From positions 7,728,741 to 7,792,740 of the forward strand of contig CM049318.1 of assembly GCA_026874595.1 (NCBI GenBank): a DNA stretch of 64,000 nucleotides, read 5' to 3'. This stretch comes from Sipunculus nudus (Eukaryota; Annelida; Sipuncula; Golfingiida; Sipunculidae). The notes under the pieces are model-generated. The model saw nothing but the letters and a program-made list of their open reading frames with translations. It was not told the origin of the DNA and did no database searches. This document shows, one piece after another, positions 12,226 through 26,493 of this stretch; position 1 is the first letter of the stretch; the number at the start of each line of letters is the position of its first letter. The position numbers were made by a program, and so were the translations under genes.

Positions 12226-14814
12226 TTAAAAATGTAATTTATTAAAATCTAATCATATAAGGTCAGATACCTTCATTCCAAGTTTATCCATGATGGATTG
12301 ATCACACTGGTTCAGGCATATATATGTGTATATATATATATATATATACATACATACATAAATAGATATATACATATATAATTGTCCATCACATCATAGA
12401 TCAAATGTATCATTACAAGAAGTGTCCTGATTGTAATATCATAAGATATCATACAAATTGTAGTGCTGCAAGACTAGAAATTAAAATATGTCACATTGGA
12501 GACAGATGTTAGCTTATTCATCTTGAAAGTACGTGAAAAGATCCATTTTCTATGACACCAAAATACAGGGCTAGCAATCAACTTTTGAAAGTGCCTCTGG
12601 CCTTAAAATGCTCTACTCAAATATTTACTTGCTTTCCACGTGAAATAGTACTTGTGACTATGAACAGTGTGTTCAGTATGATTACTGTACATTGCATGTG
12701 AGGCAAAAAACAACTGCTTAAATATTTGATTGTTGATGATAAAGGTTTACATATTGGTTAATATAAAATGCATCTTAATAGATAATTAAATGCAGTTTAA
12801 TATTATCAGTATCATGTTATTTCTCAAAGAGATAGAATGAAATACTGGGGTAGAGGTTTATTTTAATCTACTTCATGAGTTGTGCAAGTAGAATTAGAAG
12901 GGAACTTCAGTTTACGGTATAACTACCATATTACCCCAGTTTTACTTGCCTTGGGCATGCAATTAACCACTGTTGTCAAGCCTTTGAATTAGCATATTTT
13001 GTTCTGACCTATACCTGTAGTCATGATTAAGACAGTATCGTCTTTGTAGCAGAATAAAAGTTGAAGTGAATAAGTTAGGACAAGAGGGTGGAGTGTTATC
13101 TCCCTGATAAGGACTTTGGATGGGAGCCAACCCAGTTGATAACCAGAACTGCATGCATTCAGTCACGCATATTACAAACAAATACATCAAAGGACTTTGC
13201 CTTCAAGTCTTATCTGGATTTGAAGTAGAAGACATGCTCAAACCTTTCTTTTTTTATTAAAATATAGAGGACCTGAGAAAGAAAATAGTTATGAATTATT
13301 GCTGGCTGGTGCTTACCAGCTCCTTTCTGTCAGACCGATGTTCCTAGTTGACAGTAGGTGACATTCGTCTCATGCTGTGTTCACCAGCTGAGCACCACGT
13401 GCCATTGGTTATTTTTATATTCTCTTCTTATAATAGATGTGTTTTATTATGGTATGTACAGCATTGGTTTGTCTGTCACAACAGTAATCCTACTATAATT
13501 CTTCATTTTTGGCATGTCCCCCCAAAGCTTTCCTTTGGCAAGCCCCTTGCGAACCCCTCAGATTTTCAAATGCTTGAATATTACATTTTATCCCTTTAAT
13601 TCCCTTGCCATGTGATCGCTAGGGCCAGTCCCCTTTCCAAATTTGATTTTCTGTATGTCTGTTGTGCAAATTATCGCTCCATCATGAAAAAACAACACAT
13701 GAAGTCTGTCAGTTGGTTTTGACTGGCAAACCAGCAGCCATGCTGCCCTCCTGGATTAGTCATTCTTACGACTATCTTAACGTTGAGTTTTAAACATATT
13801 TTTACCAAAATACGGATGTAAATATATTGTGGTACTTTTAAAAAATTGAAAATGTAAGTCGGTTGACTGCTGACAAGAAATCTGGTTCTCTGAGTTCGAT
13901 CAGTCCTGAGTTTTGTGGGTAATGCCATATATGGCATAAACGTGTGTTCTCACATGAAGCCTTAGCCAATTTATTAGCTGAATTAAAAGACTAATTAGAA
14001 GTTGCGTCCACTAACCCAAGTTTGACTCAGTTACCTGACACGATGAGTAGTGCTGCTTCGCTGGTCACAAAAAATGTTCCAAAAACTGGCTACACAATGC
14101 AGGCTGAATATGTACAAATAAAGCTCAATATTATGATTAAATTAAATAATTTTCCATAAAGTTTAATATAATGGAAAATATCAGATCATGGGCTTTCAAG
14201 AATTGTTTTACTTTTTAATAGGACCATTTTCAGTGTTTTTCTGATATGCCTATCTAGGGTTAAAAGGGATCTGGTCAACATTGTATCTTGTAACCAAGAT
14301 GAGACCAAGCGCATCTTATGGAGTCAACCCAGCAGGGAGATTTATTCAGTAAAACTTCATTGGGAATTTAAGGGTCCTTTAAGATGAAGTTAATCACCCT
14401 CCTGTAGGATAAAGGTGTGGCAGAAAGGTGACAGGTTCAAAGGGTCAAGACTGTGGTGCATTTAGGATGAAAATTTATGTAGGTTTAATTTTCACAGTGC
14501 CAGTTAGCATTGCTACTTTTATCAGTCCTTGCTCAGTGATAGTGAAGGGAGTACAGTGAACTGACCAACTGTTACTGAGTGTTAATGACATGGGGTCGTA
14601 TTAAACATAACAGGTGTTACTGCTGCATGTTCAGACCTGTAATATGTGACCTCAAATTGCAGCTTTACACCTGTACACATGTTGCATACCATGTTCTTTG
14701 ATGGACCACATGTGTGCAAAGTTACTTGCATGGCACGTTGAACCAGTGTATTGGTTTTAATATTCTTCAGACTGTTCTGTGTCTTATGAAACTTAACTGA
14801 AGTTTTCCATTACC
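12226..14814. other. Intron sequence, mostly non-repetitive
   Basis: No exon or RNA gene is seen. A TA/CATA microsatellite occupies about 12318-12380. Short frames of under 90 codons on both strands lack support. The stretch lies between exons a and b. Confidence 0.6.
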
Positions 14815-15335
14815 TTTTTATACACCCATCATATGATCGGAGTACTATAGTATACCCATCGTCCGTCCTTCTGTCTGTCTGTTTTCTTTTAGTGTCACCA
14901 CAATAACTTACCCGGGCTTTGATGGATTTTGACGAAACTCACCATAACTACTTACCAACAGATTATCTCGCCCGAGTTCGATTATTGGCAGCATCCACGC
15001 ATATATTTCATAAGATCATGGGTCACTAGGCTACTTTGTGGTAATGCCGCAATAACTTATGAAGAACATGAAGGATTTTGATAAAACTTGTGCATATTTA
15101 ATGAGGTCAGAGGTCACTGCACTTTTAAGGCACCTTGGTGACTCCCAAAAATCCTATGGATATCCATGAAACTCGTTATAAATATTTAACAATAAGGTTT
15201 TTCACCTGATTTACCTTCTCATCAAAATTCACACATATTTAATAAGGTATGAGGTCACCAGATACACAACACATATGCACATTTGCTGTACTCCTGATGT
15301 ATCAATTCTACACACTGTTATTTGATTCCTGAATT
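14815..15335 (+). repeat. Family 7 repeat element
   Basis: It begins TTTTTATACACCCATCATAT and continues with GTCCGTCCTTCTGTCTGTCTG, the same kind of start as families 1, 2 and 4. The body matches 2996-3650. The 3' end is not sharply defined. Non-coding, in the intron before exon b. Confidence 0.75.
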
Positions 15336-15672
15336 GTCAAATTTGGAATTTAAGATATTATGTACTCTCCAAAACATAATAAGAAACATGAACACAATAA
15401 TTCTAGGATATATGTAATTTAGGTCATATTAGAAAAATTAATATCATTTATCATTGTCAGTATCCCGTGGGAAACCATACAAATCATGCATACTTTGAGT
15501 GCATGATTCAATTTAAACAATGTATTATTAAAATCCCCAATGAGTACATGTAATGTAAAATATGATAAATTCTGTTGCATTGTGAGCCCAGCTTTAGTGG
15601 TTTATCTGTTGTGTGTACTTCACACTGTGCATGATACTGCATGCTGCATGTGGCTTTTTCTGTTCTTTACAG

Positions 15673-15705
15673 AGTGACCAGGGATCTGTTGATGACTATG
15701 ATGAT
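15673..15705 (+). CDS. AKAP9/pericentrin-like, exon b (33-bp small exon)
   Basis: This short exon encodes SDQGSVDDYDD, 11 residues. The acceptor is TTCTTTACAG ending at 15672 and the donor is GAT|GTAAGT at 15706, a near-perfect consensus. It is phase 0 on both sides, so it can be skipped without breaking the frame. The acidic peptide fits between the basic block upstream and the coiled coil downstream. The exon is too short to be recognised by coding statistics; the evidence is the pair of strong splice sites and frame consistency. Confidence 0.75.
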
Positions 15706-16072
15706 GTAAGTATTGATATGGTTGACTTGTTGCAAGTTTATATATTATAAATGTGTTAATACTGATAAGAGCAAGCTGTGTCAGAGTAAAATATAAATTT
15801 ACTTTAACTTATATTTGCTTGGAAGGTCATATTGCTGTAAGAATTTATTTAATTTCCATTGTTTTTGATGAATCAAGTATACGTTCAAAGTTCATTAAAA
15901 AAATGCAAGGATCAGAGCAGGCATAATTATTTACTAACAGATTAAAAACTTGATATTTTAAGATGCTCATGATACAGTCATGAACAGTCATTATATTGAT
16001 TAAATATGAGCATGCTGGGATTCATATTATTCAGTGTTAATGAAAGATACTAGTCTCACACGTAATAGGGGC

Positions 16073-16235
16073 CTGGACAGCTGAGCTGTAAAACTCTCGG
16101 CCTTCTCTGCTGGAGACCCACGTCTGATCCTAGGTGTTACCATGAGAGTTGGTTGTAGTGGTCAGTGTCAGTGGTTCTCTCTGGGTTCTCCGGCTTCCTC
16201 CAGCTCTCACTATGATCTTAAACTCTGTCAGTATC
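16073..16235 (+). mobile_element. Decayed tRNA-derived SINE
   Basis: GGGGCCTGGACAGCTGAG and a CTCTGGGTTCTCCGGCTTCC core match the SINE at 7576 in the same order. The B box has decayed (CACGTCTGATCC). It lies in the intron between exons b and c. Confidence 0.7.
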
Positions 16236-16475
16236 TTCTATTTTCGCCTTAAATATCATGGATCAACCAAAAACTGACTCAATCTGTCAAACTTTGTCAT
16301 TGCTGAGGTAGCCAGTGTGAGCTGGATTTTTCTGAGACCTGTGACTGGCTCAAGTGCCGACTTCACTTTCAGTCAGCCAGTCTCACTCGTAACAGTGATA
16401 ACATCTGTAATTAATTTGTACACTGACTGATTTCTCTGTAGACATACTTGTCTTACACTTGTGTTATTTTCACAG

Positions 16476-16649
16476 GAGCCTTATGTTGCCCTGGAAACCA
16501 CCCAGACAGAGACGGTCTTTAACCAGCTTCGTCTGGCCACAGAACGAGCCACAACATTGGAGGAGACAATCAGTGGAAAGAACAGCCTCATCATCAGTTT
16601 ACAGAAAGAAAATGAGCAATTACGGGCACGGTTAAACACCAGAAGTCAG
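16476..16649 (+). CDS. AKAP9/pericentrin-like, exon c
   Basis: This 174-bp exon encodes 58 residues from EPYVALETTQTE to RARLNTRSQ. The acceptor is TTTTCACAG ending at 16475 and the donor is CAG|GTACAT at 16650. It is phase 0 at both ends. Its second half (LEETISGKNSLIISLQKENE) is the first clear coiled-coil segment of the protein, with leucine and isoleucine at heptad spacing. The open frame runs a few codons into the intron before a stop at 16689, as expected for read-through of a real donor. Confidence 0.88.
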
Positions 16650-17228
16650 GTACATTTCTGTAGATCACGATCAGAACAAACTGTACAGTGATGTTTGTTA
16701 GGAGATTGCTTGTTCCAGAAATTTCATCTGGAGCCTTTCATTTTGACACAAGAAATTTACTTTTAGTGATGTAGTTACTGATAATTAGATGAAGGTTCAT
16801 TCCTTTGGTTCATGGTTCTGATTGCTTTCATGTCAAACCATGTTTAATGGCAATATATTTTCAAGACATGCATGTTATAATCAAAGTTTCACTTTCTAGC
16901 AATCATGATTCAGTGACATATGGAGTCGTAAAATAATGTTGTGGATTGAGTGGTCTTAAAAGCTCTCATTCATGAGTAGAACGTAAATTGAAATACTTCA
17001 GCATGCTTTTACAGGATTGATAGATTGATAGGGTCAAACCTGTTAAACCAGCCAACAGCTATTGCGACAAGGTCTTTCTGCTTTGAATGGGGTATGGAGT
17101 AACTGCGGGGCCAGGATTTCAGAAAATGTAATGAAATGTAAATGATGTTATATACGGACTGCCGTATATATATTGTACATTGTCTATATTTTAGTGGCAT
17201 TTTGATATATAATTTTATCGGTCTACAG

Positions 17229-17279
17229 GGAGGTCCAGAAACAACAAATGGCAAGGCTGGCACAGAACTTGACATCAAG
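17229..17279 (+). CDS. AKAP9/pericentrin-like, exon d (51-bp small exon)
   Basis: This exon encodes 17 residues, GGPETTNGKAGTELDIK. The acceptor is GTCTACAG ending at 17228 and the donor is AAG|GTATAA at 17280. It is phase 0 on both sides, like its neighbours. The Gly/Thr-rich peptide looks like a flexible linker between two coiled-coil stretches, and the exon could be alternatively spliced without a frame change. Evidence is limited to splice signals, frame and position. Confidence 0.75.
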
Positions 17280-17576
17280 GTATAAACACTTTTTATCTGC
17301 TTGGAATGATAATAAATATATGGGAAGTTAGTAGGTGCTACCCTTTCTTTTGTTGGCTAGGTGATTTGGCAGTGATCCAAGTCCATTTTTAACTCATCTG
17401 ATTCTTGATATTGGATTTAATGCATTCAGGATTGTAGGAGATTTTGAATATGAATAGTAGCTGCTATATATGTAAAAGTCTGGTCCTGCTTAAATTTGAC
17501 TGGTGAAAGGTCAAAGAGACCAGCCAATAGAAGCAATAATCAGTAGATATTCCTATTCCATTAATTTGTATCTTTA

Positions 17577-20500
17577 TTTTTAGCTCAGCTGACTATAAGT
17601 CATCTGAGCTATAGTCGTGGTCCTTTGTCCGTCGGCTGTCCGTCCGTCTGTCCGTCCATTAAACTGGCACATTTTGAAACCATTGGACCTACGAATCTGA
17701 AATTCGGCATACCTTTAGATGTCCCCAAAATCTCCTACCATACTGAAAATTGGGTCACTAGGACTTCTTTCCTTCGAATTATTAAGGAAAAACCTACGTT
17801 TTCCATTAAAAACCCATTGTTACACTTCAAGACTGCCTAATATCAAAACCACTGACCTGTTATTGATCACTTTTCATATATATATTCCTCTATATATTTC
17901 CTATGTACATACCAGAAATCAGTTAAGTATTTTTAGCTCAGCTGACTATAAGTCATCTGAGCTATAGTCGTGGTCCATTGTCCGTCGTCCGTCCGTCTGT
18001 CCGTCCGTCCGTCCGTCCGTCCGTAGATGTGGCACGTTTTGAAACCGTAAGACCTAGGAATCCAAAATTCAGCATAATGTTAGATGTCCCCAAGATCTCC
18101 TACCAAGCCGAAAACTGGGTCTTTGCGACTTCATTCCTTTGAGAAATTAAGGAAAAACCTCAATTTTTAATTAAAAACCTATTTTTACACTTTAGGACTG
18201 CCTAATATCAAAACCACTCATCTGTTTTTCCTCATATTTCCTATAAATAATCCTCTATATAATTCCTATGTACATGCCAGAAATTAGGTCTGTATTATTT
18301 AATTTAAAAAAGTTATGGGCCCAAACATAATGCATTTTGTAAATAATCAGGAAAGAAATTTTATCACTTAACACAAAACTTGTTAAAGCTAAGCACTTTT
18401 TTTCCAGTAATATTACTTTTATTAATCAAAATTAAATTGTATACCCAAAATTAGATCAAAATCTTTTAAATTTTTAAAAATATTAGCAAAAATAAAAAAT
18501 TGGTACCTTAAATTTTGCCCAACTTTGACCATGGCACGTTTTTTTGCTGTAACTGCTGTGGATTTAATTTTCACAGCATGTTTTTGTTAGCATTTCAACT
18601 GTTAACACCAAAAATTTGAAACTAGTTGATCAAAAACTGTAGATTTTATTCAAGTTTTCAAGCACCATGTCACATATTGCTAGTGTTATGCAGTTTGCTA
18701 GAGCTCAGCTCCCGAGCTTCAGCTCTAAGTTCCTTAAATTTGGCATACAGTTAGATTTCTCCAAAATCCCCTACCATGCCAAGAATTTGGTCACTAGGAC
18801 TTAATTCCTTCGAGATATCAATAAAAAACTTCATTTTTCCATTAAAAACCCAATGTTACACTTTAAGACTGCCTAATATCAAAACCACTGATCTGACTTT
18901 GATCATATAAAATATACATATTTCTATACATTCACTATGCACATGCCAGAAATGATGTCAGTATTGTGTATTTTTTTAAGTTATGGGCCCAAACATAATG
19001 CACTTTGTAAAAAATCAAGAAATATATTTACTCCCTTAACAAGGGCATTGCTGAAGCTAGAGATCTTTTTTGTCAGGGATGTAACATTATTTAATCAAGA
19101 TTCAATTGAATACCCAAAATTAGTTCTGAATTTTTCAAATTTTATAAGTTATTAGTATAAATATAAAATTAGTACCTTAAATTTTGCCCAACTGTGACCA
19201 AGGCACGTTTGTTTCCCGTGAGCACTGTTGATATAATTTTCATATCATGCACACATAAGGATTTCAGCTTTTTATTAGCTCAGCTGACTATAAGTCATCT
19301 GAGCTATAGTCGTGGTCCATTGTCCGTCGTCCGTCCGTCTGTCCGTCCGTCCGTCCGTCCGTCCGTCCGTCCGTAGATGTGGCACGTTTTGAAACCGTAA
19401 GACCTAGGAATCCAAAATTCAGCATAATGTTAGATGTCCCCAAGATCTCCTACCAAGCCGAAAACTGGGTCTTTGCGACTTCGTTCCTTTGAGAAATTAA
19501 GGAAAAACCTCAATTTTTTATTAAAATCCTATTTTCACACTTCAGGACTGCCTAATATCAAAACCACTCATCTGTTTTTCCTCATATTTACCATAAATAA
19601 TCCTCTATATGGTTCCTATGTACATGCCAGAAATTGGGTCTGTATTATATAATTTAAAAAAGTTATGGGCCGAAACATAATGCATTTTGTAAATAATCAG
19701 GAAAAAAATTTGATCACTTAACACAAAACTTGTTAAAGCTAAGCACTTTTTTTCCAGTAATATAACTTTTATTAATCAAAATTAAATTGTATACCCAAAA
19801 TTTGATCAAAATCTTTTAAATTTTTTGAAATATTAGCAAAAATAAAAAATTGGTACCTTAAACTTTGCCCAACTTTGACCATGGCACGTTTTTTTCCTGT
19901 AACTGCTGTGGATTTAATTTTCAAAGCATGTTTTTGTTAGCATTTCAACTGTTAACATTTAAAATTTGAAACCAGTTGATCAAAAACTTTAGATTTTATT
20001 TAAGTTTTTCAAGCACCATGTCACATATTGTTTACATCAACCTAGTGTTATGCAGTTTGCTAGAGCTCAGCTCCCCAGCTTCAGCTCTAAGTTCCTTAAA
20101 TTAGGCATACAGTAAGATGTCTCCAAAATCCCCTACCATGCCAAGAATTTGGTCACCAGAACTTAATTCCTTCGAGATATTTATGAAAAACTTCATTTTT
20201 TCATTAAAAACCCTTTGTTACACTTCAGGACTGCCTAGTATCAAAACCACTGATCTGACTTTGATCATATATAATATACATATTTTTCTATACATTGGCT
20301 ATGCACATGCCAGAAATGATGTCAGTATTGCGTAATTGTTTTAAGTTATGTGCCCAAACAAAATTGACTTTGTAAAAAATCAGGAAAAATATTTACTCAG
20401 GTTTCATGAAAATTATTGAAGCTAGAGAATTTTTTTTGAGTATATAACTTTGTTTAATTAAGATTCAATTGTATACCCAAAATTAGATCTGTATTTTGTA

Positions 20501-23500
20501 AATTTTATAAGTTATTAGCATAAACATAAAATCAGTACCTGAAATTTTACCCAACTTTGACCATGGCACATATTTTCCCTGTGAGTACTGTTGATTTAAT
20601 TTTCTCAGAATGTAAACATAAGTATTTAATGTGTTTAAATCTGAAATTTGAAACTAAAAGGTTGAAAATTAGGCTAGTTATTGAATTTTATCTTGAGGGT
20701 CTATTGTAGTCACTTGCTTTGTTCCAGATGCAGGTAGGCCACTCCAGGTCACTGGAAGTCAGCTATGCCAGGGTTCCTGATTTGTTTCAGTCACTGGGGG
20801 AGATCCCCTGCTGTGACAGGTGTACAATTGTTCTCATATCACACCCCCTCCCCCCCCCCCCCCCATGAATATATAAATATACATTTGTATGCATGATGTG
20901 GTGTTACATGACAAGATTGAGATTTATGATGATGCAATTCAGAATTATGAATCAACGTTTATATTCAGAAATATATGTTATATTGGAAATGTATACAAAT
21001 TAAACTTAAAATAAAAAAATGAGGATCTAATACAAACATGTGTTCATTATTTTCGAGCCTCAGCAGAATTGGAGATCAGGCTTTGTTTGCCCTGAATGTC
21101 TATGCAAAAGTGTTGTTAATCCCATCTCTTCCCCCCCCCCCCCCCCCCCGGCTGTCATTGATCCTTAGCACCTCACCGTCACCTGTGCACTGGGACATTA
21201 GTTAATATTGCAAATGTGTACAATTTTTAGCTCAGCTGACTATAAGTCATCTGAGCTATAGTCGTGGTCCATTGTCCGTCGTCCGTCCGTCTGTCCGTCC
21301 GTCCGTCCGTCCGTCCGTCCGTCCGTCCGTAGATGTGGCACGTTTTGAAACCGTAAGACCTAGGAATCCAAAATTCGGCATAATGTTAGATGTCCCCAAG
21401 ATCTCCTACCAAGCAGAAAACTGGGTCTTTGCAACTTCGTTTCTTTGAGAAATTAAGGAAAAACCTCAATTTTTTATTAAAAACCTATTTTCACACTTCA
21501 GGACTGCCTAATATCAAAACCACTCATCTGTTTTTCCTCATATTTACCATAAATATTCCTCTATATAGTTCCTATGTACATGCAAGAAATTATGTCTGTA
21601 TTATTTAATTTAAAAAAGTTATGGGCCCAAACATAATGCATTTTGTAAAAAATCAGGAAAGATATTTGATCACTTAACACAAAACATGGTAAAGCTATGG
21701 ACCTTTTTTCCAGTAATATAACTTTAATAAATCAAAATTAAATTGTACACCCAAAATTAGATGAAAATCTTTTAAATTTTTTAAAATATTAATAAAAATA
21801 AAAAATTGGTACCTTAAATTTTGCCCAACTTTGACCATGGCACGTTTTTTTCCTGTAAGTACTGTGGATTTAATTTTCACAGCATGTTTTTGTTACCTTT
21901 TCAACTGTTAACACCAAAAATTTGAAACCAGTTGATCAAAAACTGTAGATTTTATTCAAGTTTTCAAGCACCATGTAACATATTGTTTACATCAAGCTAG
22001 TGTTATGCAGTTTGCAAGAGCTCAGCTCCCCAGCTTCAGCTCTTAGTTCCTTAAATTCGGCATACAGCTAGATGTCTCCAAAATCCCCTACCATGCCAAG
22101 AATTTGGTCACTAGGACTTAATACCTTCAAGATATTAATGAAAAACTTCATTTTTCCATTAAAAACCCATTGTTACACTTCAAGACTGCCAAATATCAAA
22201 ACCACTGATCTGACTTTAATCATAAATAATATACATATTTTTCATTCTCTATGCACATGCCAGAATGATGTCAGTATTGCGTAATTGTTTTAAGTTATGG
22301 GCCCAAACATAATGCACTTTGTAAAAAATCAAGAAATATATTTACTCCCTTAACAAGGGCATTGCTGAAGCTAGAGATTTTTTTGTCAGGGATGTAACAT
22401 TATTTAATCAAGATTCAATTGAATACCCAAAATTAGTTCTGAATTTTTCAAATTTTATAAGTTATTAGTATAAATATAAAATTAGTACCTTAAATTTTGC
22501 CCAACTGTGACCACGGCACGTTTGTGTCCTGTGAGCACTGTTGATATAATTTTTATATCATGCACACATTAGGATTTCAGCTTTTTAGTTTAGAAAGCTG
22601 AAAGAAATTGGCCAAAAATTGTAGCTTTTATTAATGTTTTTTATGAGACCCTGTCAGACTTTGGCTCTCTCCAGCCCCTCTTGAGTCACCTGTATGTTGA
22701 CCTTGTTGACCTTTCATCAAATTATGCACGCTTGAGGCGAGGCATACAGGAATCCAGGCAGCTTATGGCCAGCCACAGTTGATCAAGGTGTCCAACCCAA
22801 CTCATCTAGTAGTTTTAACCAACAACATAACAATAAACAATAAATTAATAAATTTTTATTGGTTTTTAATAACAAATTAAAGAAAAATAGAAAAAGAATT
22901 TGTTAGTTTATAATAACAGGAAATTAACTTGCAGTTACTGATGATATAAGAATCTTGTATCGATGGGTAGAATGTCACATATTCCAAATAACACCATGCA
23001 ATCACCTATGGCATTTTTCAGTTCAATTTTAATGATAAAGAAGTAAATCATATTATTCATTACTAATCATTAGGGATCATATGAAGGAAATTAATGATAG
23101 ACAAAGATGCAGTTGATAATATTAATCTAGATTCCTACTGTGTCTAGTGTGTACATTGATGTGAAATTAGTCCAAAATGAATTTTTTACAGTTATTTTTT
23201 AATATAAATAAAAGCCATAAAACCAGGTACTTATGATCATTATTTAAATGTGTGAATTTTGTATATTCTGGATTCTCAACATCATTGGTTGGTGAAACTG
23301 AATAAATACCAGACATGGTGCGAATACTTTGTAATTGTATTTAAATACGAATATGATTAATACTCCATTATAAAATTTCTTGCATAAAGAATAGGAATTC
23401 AGGTAAAAATGAAAGTATATGAATACTCGTGCAAATACTTTCAAAATGTATTCATGAATGCATTCATGAATATATTCTTTAATATTATTTTAATAATCAT

Positions 23501-23870
23501 ATCAGTTATATTTCATTTAAAAAAATCATATGATTCTCTTATTATTTTTTATAAAAATTATATTTGGGACAATATTTGTAATTTTTTTTAATAAATAGTT
23601 AAACTCTTATATTATATGTTCTGCTTATAAGTTATATGGCCAAGTCAATATCTGTGTGACAATAGTACTCCATTTGTTAATAAAATGAATGAAATCAATC
23701 CTCTTCCCTGTCTCCAAAGGTACTATCAAAATCATACATAAGCTAAACAACAACAACTCATAATACAGCTTATATTTATTACCACACAAAACCAGCATGT
23801 GCCTCATTTCTAAATAATATTTTTTTATCATATATAACAGCTGAGCGTCGTGACCCATAGGTCCCTTGTT
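17577..23870 (+). repeat. Nested or tandem stack of family 1 elements
   Basis: Four 5' ends with TAGCTCAGCTGACTATAAG occur at 17577, 17930, about 19271 and 21224, each followed by CCGT runs (about 17981-18024, 19325-19373 and 21277-21331 for the last three). Core units of about 650 bp repeat between them. The junctions at 17930 and 19271 fall inside core sequence of the previous copy, as expected for self-insertion. Poly-C runs lie at about 20845 and 21129. The shared 3' region runs about 22600-23870 and ends GACCCATAGGTCCCTTG. No gene is present. Confidence 0.82.
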
Positions 23871-26493
23871 TCAATTTGAAAGATAATTGGATAAGAAAAA
23901 ATTAAGATCTAATATTGAAACATATTCTTGCCCCAGGAGAATGGAACATAAAGTGATCAGCTCTTGTCTGTCCATCATCTCTCAATTATCATTAAATATA
24001 TATACTAATTATGAAATTTTTCCTTTAAGCACTGTTGAAATAACTTTCATATGCTGTATGTGTATGGATTTAAGCCATTAAAGTCTGAAATTTGAAAGCA
24101 ACTTATGTATTCAGATGTGTAATATTGCAGATGAAAAACTTTAAAATATTAAAATATATTATCAGCTTTGTTTGTCTAACAGTCTGTCTGTCCTTTTTTA
24201 AATATTATGTAATTGTGAATGGACTATTTAATCCTGTAAGTATTGTTGAATTAAGTGGAAATCCTATATGTATATACACTATGTTAATACAGAGATGTTG
24301 TAACTCCCATCATTCCAGCCCTCCCCCCCCCCCCCCCCCCCCACCACCACCACCAGGTTCTTGCATCTGGGGACTGGAGACATCAGTTATATTTCAACTG
24401 TATACATTTTATAAAATAAAAATACATATATTTAATAATATATATTATGTAAAATAGATCCAATTGAGCAAATGTGTAAACTACTGAACTGTCAACAAAC
24501 TATCAAAAAGCCAGCCAATGATCATGGTAATAATATACATCTTATGTTCACAAACTGCTCACATGCTTCAATTTTGACATTAGAGAATGCATGGTTTGGT
24601 CACAAAATATTATTTGCAACAATTTATCACTCATCAATACAAACCAATCACGTCAACCAGCCATGGCATATATTACCTTTTCATCTTAGACTTGATCTCC
24701 ATTATTATTTTAGATTTTTACCTTCAAGGCCAACTTCAGCTGAGCACAGTGACCCATATTTATAGCACCATGTCTTGAATGTTTACATCAAGTCATTGGT
24801 TAACAGTGTTCCAGGCTGTTACATAACACCTTCACTCCTTGCCTACTGCTTCTGTGAGTGTCTGGGTCAGGCTGGGTCAGGCAGTAATTACCAGAGAGCC
24901 TTTCTCCTCTCTCTTTCCCTTTCTCTCTTTCTAGCTCTCTTTCTCTCTCTCTCTTTCTCTCTCTCTCTCACCCCTATGCCTCCCTTCCTCCCTCCACCCC
25001 ATTATGTTGACAGGTACTATAAACCTAATTTATTAGATATATATGTTGATGCAATTAAGAAATGTGAATCAACTGAAATATTCACATATATATGTTATAC
25101 TCTAAATGTATAGTTACATTTTCAAACCTGGAAAAAAATGATGTTATAAAAAAGGGAATTTATGTAAAAATTGTTCATAATTTCCTGGCTCAGAAGAATG
25201 GGAATTAAAATTATTTGCTTTGTTTCTCTAGCTTTCTTGCCCGTTTTAAATATTTAATAATTATGAATAAACTTTTTTTTCCTGTAAGCTCTGATTAATT
25301 AAATTTCATATCCTGTACGTATATGCAAGGGTATTGTAACTCCCACCATCCCCTTCCCCCACCCCACTAAGTCCTTGCTCCTTCGCACTGTCAACAATAG
25401 TGCTATTGCTATAGCATAAAATTTAATAATTTGAAGAAAATATATACAGAGAGACAGAGGCATTGTAACTCCCATCGTAACCCCCCCCCCCCCCCCCCCT
25501 CCATCAAGTCCTTCCACCTGTGGAGTGGGGATTTTATAGCAACTGTATACATATCATAAAATAGAAAAAACAGTTTAATTAAAGTTTAAATTAAAAAAAT
25601 TGGATCTCATTAGACAAATGTGTAAAATGTTGAACTGTCAACAGCCTGTCAAAAAGGTATCCAATGAAAGCGCAAGGTCAGATCTTAAAATATTATTTGC
25701 AACAACTTCTTCAATCATATCAACCAACCATAGCCTAGATTACCTCTTTCTCTCAGACTTTATCTACATTTCATAATATTTTAGATTTTAACCTTCCAGG
25801 TGTTTAAGTACTGTTGAATGCTCCCTCCCTCTCTCTCTATCTCCTTTTCTCTCTACATCCAACCCTCCTTGCTGCCCACACTGTTTCCTTCTCCGAACCC
25901 CATCCCAATGTCAGCCTCAGTAAACGAGAACAAGTTGAATCAGATATATTCATATTTTTATATATTGTATAACTGTTTGTTGCCTATGTACGTGCCAGAA
26001 ATTATGTCAATATTGTGTAATCTGTAGATGTGGTGGGCATCAATATAATGTACCTTGTCAAGACCTGAGAGATATCATGTCATACAGTCACAATTCATAA
26101 ATCCACTCTTCAGCATAGTTAATAATAACATTATATATGTCAAATTGAAATCTTGCGGACTTCTATACACTATAGATCCTTCAACAAATAGCCTTATCAT
26201 CATTCTACCACTGCTTAGTGTACTGTCATTGCATTCATATTTGCTCAAATATATTGCTATTTTCAACAGCTCCCAAATAAATAAAAAATAAACCACTATA
26301 TTTACTCCATATTAATCCATCAGTCAGGTAATTTCATACATGATTTACTCGCATATTACATTATATTCCTTTATAATAGCCTGATAGGTCCATGATATTC
26401 ATAAGGTTTGTCGACTAAATATAGTATCACAATGGTGATACATTTATAGTTCAATCATGATCAGCTGAGCGTCGTGACCCATAGGTCCCTTGT
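23871..26493 (+). repeat. Diverged family 1 sequence with microsatellites
   Basis: It contains degraded core phrases such as TTGTTGAATTAAG near 24245, a poly-C tract at about 24316-24342, a CT-rich tract at about 24905-24970 and another poly-C at about 25480-25499. The part from 25860 matches 2340-2987. A partial terminus lies at 24737 and a full one (GACCCATAGGTCCCTTG) ends at 26493. No exon signals were recognised. Confidence 0.65.

Noticed and set aside
19276-19376. Open frame ending in SVVRPSVRPSVRPSVRP
   Set aside because: Translation of a CCGT microsatellite in a family 1 5' end, not a gene.
24900-24980. CT-rich tract as a long polypyrimidine acceptor region
   Set aside because: No exon-like frame follows; it is a simple repeat inside degraded family 1 sequence.
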